Assembly: GCA_030152105.1 (NCBI GenBank)
Contig: JASLIH010000133.1
Location: 1 to 7,916 of the forward strand
DNA from: Actinomycetes bacterium
GTDB lineage: Bacteria; Actinomycetota; CALGFH01
DNA length: 7,916 nucleotides
Direction: 5' to 3'
Part shown: piece after piece, positions 1 to 4,294 of the stretch
How the letters are laid out: the number at the start of each line of letters is the position of its first letter
How positions within the stretch are numbered: position 1 is the first letter of the stretch
The notes under the pieces: generated by a model
Told to the model about the DNA's origin: nothing
What the model saw: only the letters and a program-made list of their open reading frames with translations
Database searches by the model: none
Position numbers and translations under genes: made by a program

Positions 1-273
1 GAGCACGCCGACCGGCTGGCCGTCTCCTCGACCAAGTCGATGATCGGGCACCTGTTCGGGGCGGCCGGGGCGGTCGAGGGCATCGCCACCGTCCTGGCCC
101 TGCGGGACGGGATCCTGCCCCCGACCATCAACCAGACCGACCCCGACCCTGCCTGCGACCTCGACTACGTTCCCAACCAGGCCCGCAAGGCCGAGGTGGA
201 CGCGGCCATGTCGAACGGCTTCGGCTTCGGCGGCCACAACGCGGTGGTGGTCTTCCGCCGCCACCCGGCGTAG
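1..273 (+). CDS. fabF: Beta-ketoacyl-ACP synthase II, C-terminal end (5' partial)
   Basis: This is the last 90 codons of a condensing enzyme that extends acyl-ACP with malonyl-ACP in cytoplasmic type II fatty acid synthesis. The frame is open from base 1 and ends at TAG 271-273. The visible part holds the STKSMIGH block, whose Lys (fragment residue 12) and His (residue 17) correspond to the active-site Lys and second His of the Cys-His-His synthases. It is followed by the GAAGAVEG helix and the terminal NGFGFGGHN loop (residues 72-80), which lines the acyl-binding entrance. The family is about 410 residues long, so roughly 320 residues, including the nucleophilic Cys and the first His, lie upstream of the window. 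The PPTIN and GFGFGGHN signatures and the immediate chain end fit FabF better than a modular polyketide synthase KS domain. A stand-alone KS from a secondary-metabolite cluster cannot be fully excluded. Confidence 0.93.
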   Translation, partial: EHADRLAVSSTKSMIGHLFGAAGAVEGIATVLALRDGILPPTINQTDPDPACDLDYVPNQARKAEVDAAMSNGFGFGGHNAVVVFRRHPA

Positions 274-295
274 TCGCCGGCGCGGGCGGCCCGTC

Positions 296-901
296 GTGAA
301 GCTGTACGCGGAGACGGCGGGGCTGCGGGCCCGGCAGCTGCTCTGGGACCTGGGCGTGCTGGCCTGGACGGCCGCCTGGGTCGCGGCCGGGCTGATGCTG
401 TACCGGCTGGTCGAGAAGCTGGCCGTGCCCGGGGCGCGGGTCGAGCGGGCCGGGAGCGACTTCGCCGGGAACGTGGCCGAGATCCAGCAGAAGGTCGGGC
501 GCATCCCGGTGGTCGGCGGCCAGCTCCAGGACCCGTTCGGCCGGCTGTCGGGGGTGGGCCAGACCCTGGCCGACGCCGGGGCGACCCAGCAGGAGGTCGT
601 CTACCAGCTCGCCCTGTGGCTCGGGGTGCTGGTCGCGGCCGTCCCCATCATCGCCCTGCTGCTGGTCTGGCTGCCCCGCCGGGTCGCCTGGGCGCGGGAG
701 GCCGGCGCGGCCAGCCGGCTGCGCCTTGACGGGGCCGACCTCGAGCTGTTCGCGCTCCGGGCGGTGGCCAACCGTTCCCTGCGCGACCTCCACCGGGTCA
801 CCCCCGACCCGGCCGGCGCGCTGCGGGCCGGGGAGTTCGAGGCCCTGGCCGACCTGGAGCTACGAGCCCTTGGCCTGCGGGCCCAGCCGCGCCGGACCTA
901 G
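296..901 (+). CDS. Two-helix membrane protein of unknown function
   Basis: This is a 201-residue protein that I cannot assign to a named family. It has two hydrophobic segments likely to span the membrane, at about residues 19-38 and 103-126. A 60-residue stretch between them is mixed polar and glycine-rich. The C-terminal region of about 75 residues is charged, starts with an RRVAWAR stop-transfer-like cluster and ends in helices rich in Leu, Ala and Arg. Two helices with positive residues on both outer flanks suggest that both ends are cytoplasmic with an external loop, but this is inference. The start is GTG 296. No clear Shine-Dalgarno precedes it, and the gene lies only 22 bases after the fabF stop, so it may be read from the same transcript. 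Codon use matches its neighbours. Its TAG overlaps the stop of the convergent carboxypeptidase gene. Existence is likely; function is unknown. Confidence 0.8.
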   Translation: MKLYAETAGLRARQLLWDLGVLAWTAAWVAAGLMLYRLVEKLAVPGARVERAGSDFAGNVAEIQQKVGRIPVVGGQLQDPFGRLSGVGQTLADAGATQQEVVYQLALWLGVLVAAVPIIALLLVWLPRRVAWAREAGAASRLRLDGADLELFALRAVANRSLRDLHRVTPDPAGALRAGEFEALADLELRALGLRAQPRRT

Positions 902-1959
902 CGGCGGCGCCAGACCAGAGCCAGGGCGCCGAGGAGGAGGCAGGCGACCCCGCCGAGGGCGGCCATCGGGACCGGGGCGGCCAGGATGCGCAGGCTGAGG
1001 CGCTCGACCAGGGGGGACGGGGAGGCGCCGACCCGGCCGGTGATGCGGTCGGCGGTCGGGGGGAGGGTCGCGTCGGGGGTGGCCTGAGGCGGGTCGGGGA
1101 GCTGGCCCAGGAGCTCGGCGTCGACCTTGGGCCTGACCTTGAAGCCGTAGCCGAAGAGGGCACGCACGTCGTCGTACATCACCTTGGAGCCGAGGACGAC
1201 CGCCACCAGGGTGCGGCCGTTGCGCCGCTGGGCGGCGACGATGGTGGAGCCGGCCTTGGTGGTGTAGCCGGTCTTGACCCCGAGGGCGCCCGGGTCGCGG
1301 CCCCAGCCGACGAAGTGGTTGTGGTTGCCGAGGACCGTCTTGCGGCCGCTCGGCCAGGTGTACGGCGCCGCCTTCGACCCGACCAGCTTGGCCAGGACCG
1401 GCCGTTCCAGAAGTGCCCGGCCGAGCACGGCCAGGTCGGCGGCGCTCGCCCGGTGGCCCGGGGCGTCCAGGCCCGACGGGTCGCGCCAGGTGGAGTCGGT
1501 GCAGCCGAGCTCGGCCGCCTTGGCCTGCATGGCCTGGATGAACCCGGCCCGGCCGCCGTCCGGCCAGGCCGCGGCCAGGGTCTCGGCGGCGTCGTTGGCC
1601 GAGACCAGCAGCAGGGTCGTGAGCAGCTGGTCGCGGCGGATCAGCCAGCCGGCCCGGTAGCCGAAGCGGGTGCCGTCGACCCGCTCGGCCGCCTCGGGGA
1701 CGCGCAGCACCTTCTGGGCCGAGTAGTTGTCGCTGGCCACGATGGCGGTGAGGATCTTGGTGGTGGAGGCGATCAGGACGGGCCGGTGGGCCTGCCGCTG
1801 CCAGAGGACGGCCCCGGTGGCGGCGTCCATGACCACGGCGGTCCGCGCCTCGACCCGTGGCGCGGTCGGGGCGACGGCGGCAGCCGGGGTCGCCGTCCAT
1901 CCCAGGGCCAGGCCGAGCGCCAGGACAAGGGAGGGCAACCACCGTTGGCGGGAGCGCAC
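898..1959 (-). CDS. D-alanyl-D-alanine carboxypeptidase (peptidase S11, low-molecular-weight PBP)
   Basis: This penicillin-binding serine enzyme removes the terminal D-Ala from peptidoglycan pentapeptides outside the membrane and so limits cross-linking. From GTG 1959 the product is 353 residues. It has a signal peptide (residues 1-28: Arg-rich start, Leu/Ala/Gly core, ATPAAA end). The catalytic motifs are STTK (Ser65, Lys68), SAN (120-122) and KTG (229-231), all intact and in the order expected for S11. A C-terminal hydrophobic helix (about 329-350) followed by RRR looks like a membrane anchor. The PBP5-type second domain is short or absent: only a Pro-rich linker lies between residue 280 and the anchor. 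The frame is open back to ATG 2214, with in-frame GTGs at 1998 and 1974. I chose 1959 because the signal peptide starts cleanly there, although no strong ribosome site supports it. 1998 (residues MLHSF...) is the main alternative. The function call is secure; the start is not. Confidence 0.92.
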   Translation of the reverse strand: MRSRQRWLPSLVLALGLALGWTATPAAAVAPTAPRVEARTAVVMDAATGAVLWQRQAHRPVLIASTTKILTAIVASDNYSAQKVLRVPEAAERVDGTRFGYRAGWLIRRDQLLTTLLLVSANDAAETLAAAWPDGGRAGFIQAMQAKAAELGCTDSTWRDPSGLDAPGHRASAADLAVLGRALLERPVLAKLVGSKAAPYTWPSGRKTVLGNHNHFVGWGRDPGALGVKTGYTTKAGSTIVAAQRRNGRTLVAVVLGSKVMYDDVRALFGYGFKVRPKVDAELLGQLPDPPQATPDATLPPTADRITGRVGASPSPLVERLSLRILAAPVPMAALGGVACLLLGALALVWRRR

Positions 1960-2004
1960 GCCCGTAGGCTGCACGAACCAGAGGAAGGAGTGCAACACCC
2001 TCGA

Positions 2005-2042
2005 CCCGGACGGCGGTCCCAAGGGGAGACCCCGGACGGCGG
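2005..2042. repeat. 12-bp direct repeat pair flanking a small hairpin
   Basis: CCCGGACGGCGG occurs at 2005-2016 and again at 2031-2042, 26 bases apart. Between and partly overlapping the copies, GGTCCC (2015-2020) can pair with GGAGACC (2025-2031), with one bulged base. In the minus-strand transcript this lies 7-44 bases upstream of the alternative GTG 1998 start, so it could form a leader structure. In such G+C-rich DNA a 12-mer repeat may also be chance. Confidence 0.4.
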
Positions 2043-2085
2043 CGGGCAGCGACGGGCGCCGCCGCCGGGTGACCGCCGGGAGCTC

Positions 2086-2105
2086 GTCGCAGGCCCTTCG
2101 ACCGG
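2086..2105. repeat. 20-bp direct repeat, copy 1
   Basis: The consensus is GTCGC[A/C]GGCCCTTCGACCGG; this copy has A at the variable position. The second copy is at 2134-2153, so the units lie 48 bases apart with 19 of 20 positions identical. Both lie upstream of the likely carboxypeptidase start. They could be tandem sites for a regulator or a local duplication; the sequence alone does not decide. Confidence 0.6.
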
Positions 2106-2133
2106 CGCGAGGCTCCGATTGCCAGGGCCCCGG

Positions 2134-2153
2134 GTCGCCGGCCCTTCGACCGG
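2134..2153. repeat. 20-bp direct repeat, copy 2
   Basis: This is the second copy of the repeat at 2086-2105, with C at the one variable position. The similarity stops abruptly at both ends: the flanks differ, with GCGAGG after copy 1 and TTTCCA after copy 2. The duplicated unit is therefore the 20-mer itself and not a longer segment. Confidence 0.6.
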
Positions 2154-2253
2154 TTTCCACAGGACCCTGCGGCGATATGGTCAAGGGTGGCACAACCTCG
2201 TCGAGTTCGCCCATGAGCTGGATTCTCTAGGTCCCCTTCGTTAGGAGCCGCGC

Positions 2254-2910
2254 GTGCTGACCGTCTTCTCCGACCTCCACTGCCCCTGGGCCTACGTCTT
2301 CTCCATCCGCCTGCGCCGGGCCAGGGCGGCGGTCGGCCAGCCGCCGGTGGCCTGGCGCTGCTGGCCACTGGAGCTGGTCAACGAGCGCGGCACCCCGTGG
2401 GCGACCCTGAGCCAGGAGATCCCGGTGCTGACCCAGCTCGAGCCGGACCATTTCGCCCCGCCACGGCGTGAGACCTGGCCGTCGACGCTGCTGCCGGCCA
2501 TGGAGGCCGTCAAGGTGGCCGGCGAGCTGGGCGGGCCGGACGCCGCCGACCGTTTCGACGAGGCCGCCCGCCGGGCCTTCTTCCTGGACCGGCGCGACCT
2601 GTCGATCCGGCCCGTCCTTGCCGACGTCGCCGCCGCGGCCGGCCTCGACCGGGCCAGGTTCCTCGACGCCTTCGACGGCGGCGGTCACCGCCGCGGCGTC
2701 ATCGCCGACTGGCAGGAGGGCCGCCGCCGGGGCGTCCAGGGCTCCCCCCACGCCTTCCTCCCCGACGGCACCGGCGTCTTCAACCCCGGCATCGCCGACA
2801 TCGACTGGGTCCGTGGCATCCCCGTCCCCCATGGCGTCGACGAGGGCGCCATCGCCAAGCTCCTCGACCAGGCCACCGCCTCCTCGGCCCCCTCGGCCCC
2901 CTCGGCCTGA
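2254..2910 (+). CDS. DsbA/FrnE-like thioredoxin-fold protein with a CPWA active site
   Basis: This 218-residue protein has the DsbA-type thioredoxin fold with a helical insertion. The first strand runs into SDLHCPWAY (Cys10-Pro11-Trp12-Ala13). A mostly helical insertion spans about 60-145, with an AFFLDRRDLSIRPVL segment typical of actinobacterial members. The GVQGSPHAF loop holds the cis-proline (Pro165) near the active site, followed by the FLPDGTGVFNPG strand turn. FrnE and DsbA use CPWC or CPHC. Here the second Cys is Ala, so a dithiol/disulfide cycle within the site is not possible. A glutathione- or mycothiol-dependent transferase, isomerase or monothiol role is more likely, as in kappa-class GST and 2-hydroxychromene-2-carboxylate isomerase relatives. 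No signal peptide is present, so it is cytoplasmic. GTG 2254 is fixed by AGGAG at 2243-2247 with 6-base spacing. The C-terminus ends in a short Ser-Ala-Pro tail from a DNA repeat. The family call is firm; the substrate is unknown. Confidence 0.88.
   Translation: MLTVFSDLHCPWAYVFSIRLRRARAAVGQPPVAWRCWPLELVNERGTPWATLSQEIPVLTQLEPDHFAPPRRETWPSTLLPAMEAVKVAGELGGPDAADRFDEAARRAFFLDRRDLSIRPVLADVAAAAGLDRARFLDAFDGGGHRRGVIADWQEGRRRGVQGSPHAFLPDGTGVFNPGIADIDWVRGIPVPHGVDEGAIAKLLDQATASSAPSAPSA
2882..2908 (+). repeat. Three tandem 9-bp units at the end of the DsbA-like gene
   Basis: CCTCGGCCC occurs twice in full (2882-2890, 2891-2899) and a third time with a final T (2900-2908), just before the stop. In frame it encodes the SAPSAPSA tail. 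The tail lies beyond the folded domain and was probably made by slippage; copy number may vary between strains. Confidence 0.75.
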
Positions 2911-2932
2911 CCTGGTCCGCCATCCGCGCTCC

Positions 2933-2974
2933 GTCCAGCCTGGACAATACTTTAGTTCTCGCTATAGCATTGTC
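2933..2974. promoter_or_regulatory. Candidate operator cluster: three dyads over the arsR promoter
   Basis: Three symmetric elements lie within 42 bases. GTCCAG-C-CTGGAC (2933-2945) is perfect and covers the -35 box. GCTATAGC (2961-2968) is a perfect palindrome over the -10 box. GACAATAC (2943-2950) and GCATTGTC (2967-2974) form an inverted repeat with 7 of 8 pairs matching across a 16-base gap that spans the whole promoter. ArsR-family repressors are winged-helix dimers that commonly bind inverted repeats at their own promoters. The cluster is the natural candidate for autorepression by the downstream gene product. Which dyad is bound cannot be told from sequence. Confidence 0.55.
2941..2968 (+). 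promoter_or_regulatory. Predicted housekeeping-type promoter of the arsR-SRPBCC pair
   Basis: TGGACA (2941-2946, five of six to TTGACA) is separated by 16 bases from TATAGC (2963-2968, four of six to TATAAT). The stretch stands out as A+T-rich in a very G+C-rich window. Transcription would start about 7 bases after the -10, near 2975-2977, which is at the ATG of the repressor gene, so the message would be leaderless or nearly so. This is prediction only. Confidence 0.6.
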
Positions 2975-2976
2975 GC

Positions 2977-3291
2977 ATGAGCGTCGCCGCCCTCCGGGCC
3001 GTCTCCGAGCCCCGCCGCCAGCAGATCCTGCGGCTGGTCTGGGACCAGGAACGGCCCGCCGGCGAGATCGCGGCCAGCTTCGACGTCACCTTCGGGGCCG
3101 TCTCCCAGCACCTGCGGGTGCTGCACGACGCCGGGCTGGTCACGGTCCGCCGGGACGGCCGGCGGCGGCTGTACCAGGCCCGGCGCGAGCACCTGGGCCC
3201 GCTGCGGGAGGTGCTGGAGGACCTGTGGCGCTCCGGGCTGGAGGAGCTCAAGACGCTGGCCGAGGCCGAGGAGGTGGGCGCCGGTGGCTGA
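2977..3291 (+). CDS. ArsR-family winged-helix transcriptional repressor
   Basis: This 104-residue cytoplasmic DNA-binding protein has a compact ArsR/SmtB-type fold. It opens with the SEPRRQQILRLV helix common in this subgroup. The helix-turn-helix runs from about residue 28 to 52, with the recognition helix in FGAVSQHLRVLHDAGLV. A basic beta wing follows (about 54-67, VRRDGRRRLYQA), then a C-terminal dimerisation helix (71-95). The metal-sensing ELCVCDL motif is absent and the protein has no Cys at all, so it is not an arsenic or cadmium sensor of the classic type. Such ArsR-SRPBCC pairs form a widespread actinobacterial arrangement resembling the SdpR autorepressor group. ATG 2977 has no Shine-Dalgarno, and the predicted promoter places the transcript start at or next to it. 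The gene overlaps the next one by 8 bases, so the two are co-transcribed. The ligand is unknown. Confidence 0.92.
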   Translation: MSVAALRAVSEPRRQQILRLVWDQERPAGEIAASFDVTFGAVSQHLRVLHDAGLVTVRRDGRRRLYQARREHLGPLREVLEDLWRSGLEELKTLAEAEEVGAGG

Positions 3292-4093
3292 CCCCGGCGG
3301 GCCGGTCGAGGTGCGGCTGGTGATCGCGGCCCGGCCCGGGACGATCTTCCAGTACTTCACCGACCCGGCCCGCTTCGCCCGCTGGATGGGCGAGTCGTCC
3401 GTGCTCGACCCAGAGCCCGGCGGCCGCCTGCGGGTCGGCTACCCCACCGGGCAGGTCGCCGGCGGCCGGGTCGTGGCCGTCGAGCCGGACCGGCGGATCG
3501 TCTTCACCTGGGGTTACGAGGGCGACGGCCAGGCGGTCCCGGCCGGCTCCTCGACCGTGGAGATCACCCTCGAGCCGGTCGCCGGCGGGACCGAGGTCCG
3601 GCTGCGCCACGCCGGCCTGCCTTCGGGGGAGCCGCCGGCCGCCCACCTGGCCGGGTGGCGGCACGCCCTGGCCACCCTGGCCTACGCCGGCTCGGCCGAG
3701 CAGCTCGGCCCGGTCCTGGGCGAACGGGTCGGAGACTGGCTGGCCGCCTGGAACGAGCCCGACGCGGTCCGGCGGGACGAGCTGCTCGGGCGCTGCCTGG
3801 CCGACGGGGGCCGGTTCCGCGACCCCACCACCGCCGTCGACGGCGCCCGGCAGCTGGCCGAGCACATCGGCATGGTCCAGCGGCTGACCGGTGGGGCCCG
3901 GCTGGCCGGCCGGGGCGCACCGGAGGCGTGCCACGGTCTGGTCCGCTTCGGCTGGGCGGCCGTCGGCCCGGACCAGACCATCCTGGCCACCGGCACGAAC
4001 GTGGCCGAGGCCGACCTGGACGGCCGCTTCCGATGGGTGACCGGCTTCTGGGACCCGCTTCCGCATCGTCCCGAACCGGCTGAGCGCTCCTGA
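3284..4093 (+). CDS. SRPBCC/AHSA1 domain fused to an NTF2/SnoaL-like domain
   Basis: This 269-residue soluble protein has two small-molecule-binding folds. Residues about 6-137 match the SRPBCC (START/Bet v1-like, AHSA1) pattern. They show a first strand, an IFQYFTDPARFARWMG helix, GGRLRVGY, VVAVEPDRRIVFTWGY, STVEITLEPVAGGTEVRLRHAGLP, and a final long helix around AHLAGWRHALATLA. Residues about 148-258 look like an NTF2/SnoaL-like cone domain: VGDWLAAWNEPDAVRRDELLGRCL, then GRFRDPTTAVDGARQLAEHI, then closing strands ending in RFRWVTGFWDPLP. GTG 3284 follows a strong GAGGAGG (3268-3274) inside the arsR gene, and the genes overlap by 8 bases. SRPBCC partners of ArsR repressors usually stop after the first domain, at about 140-160 residues, so the second domain is an addition. 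Function is unknown; either pocket could bind a hydrophobic ligand. The family call for domain 1 is firm and for domain 2 is good. Confidence 0.87.
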   Translation: MADPGGPVEVRLVIAARPGTIFQYFTDPARFARWMGESSVLDPEPGGRLRVGYPTGQVAGGRVVAVEPDRRIVFTWGYEGDGQAVPAGSSTVEITLEPVAGGTEVRLRHAGLPSGEPPAAHLAGWRHALATLAYAGSAEQLGPVLGERVGDWLAAWNEPDAVRRDELLGRCLADGGRFRDPTTAVDGARQLAEHIGMVQRLTGGARLAGRGAPEACHGLVRFGWAAVGPDQTILATGTNVAEADLDGRFRWVTGFWDPLPHRPEPAERS

Positions 4094-4294
4094 GCTCGCC
4101 GTCCTCCCGAGCAGGTCGATCCACTCGTTCCGCCCGCCGGAGAACACGACAAATCTCTTGATCCCGGCAGGATTTTGCACACCGGCATGGAACGCGGCAA
4201 TCTCTGCGGACACGGTGGAGCCAGGTCGGTCCGGCTCCCCCGAGGCGCGGACGACCCCCGGTCGCGCCGACCGGCCGGAATGGCCGGATTTCAT
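4094..4294 (+). other. Intergenic region before the VWA gene
   Basis: These 201 bases hold no gene I can support. The part around 4135-4210 is clearly richer in A and T than its surroundings, as expected of a promoter zone. TTGATC (4158-4163) and TTGCAC (4175-4180) look like -35 boxes, but neither has a convincing -10 at 16-18 bases. No hairpin with a T-run follows the preceding stop; only the short palindromes GAGCGCTC and GAGCTC lie there. The downstream frame is open back to TTG 4175, but that extension lacks protein character. Confidence 0.4.

Larger units (their letters stand above)
1960..2253 (-). other. Divergent intergenic region / leader of the carboxypeptidase gene
   Basis: These 294 bases separate the divergent carboxypeptidase and DsbA-like genes. 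The carboxypeptidase frame stays open through most of it (to ATG 2214). The translation there is rich in Arg, Pro and Gly, resembles no domain I know, and would place about 85 residues before the signal peptide, so I read it as non-coding. It contains two direct-repeat pairs (2086-2105 with 2134-2153, and 2005-2016 with 2031-2042). A small bulged hairpin at 2015-2031 (GGTCCC with GGAGACC, loop AAGG) lies between the second pair. On the minus strand TTGACC (2184 to 2179) resembles a -35 box, but I find no good -10 at 16-18 bases from it. Start sites for both genes must lie here but I cannot place them. Confidence 0.5.

Noticed and set aside
2156..2184. TTGACC on the minus strand as the -35 box of a carboxypeptidase promoter
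   Set aside because: At 17 bases the matching -10 would be TGTGGA and at 18 GTGGAA, neither close to TANNNT. Not enough to call a promoter.
1315..2244. A 309-codon open frame on the plus strand opposite the carboxypeptidase
   Set aside because: It has the composition of an antisense shadow (Gly, Arg, Val, Asp) and no recognisable domain, signal peptide or ribosome site.
860..2368. A 502-codon open frame on the minus strand in a second frame over the carboxypeptidase
   Set aside because: The carboxypeptidase frame has all three catalytic motifs, a signal peptide and a membrane anchor. This frame is Arg/Pro/Gly-rich and overlaps the start of the DsbA-like gene.
2977..4093. An arsenic or heavy-metal resistance operon based on the ArsR regulator
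   Set aside because: The regulator has no Cys and no ELCVCDL metal site, and its partner is a SRPBCC/NTF2-type protein and not an arsenate reductase or efflux pump.
4158..4203. A promoter for the VWA gene using TTGATC or TTGCAC as -35
   Set aside because: The hexamers at 16-18 bases (for example CAATCT) match the -10 consensus at only about two positions.
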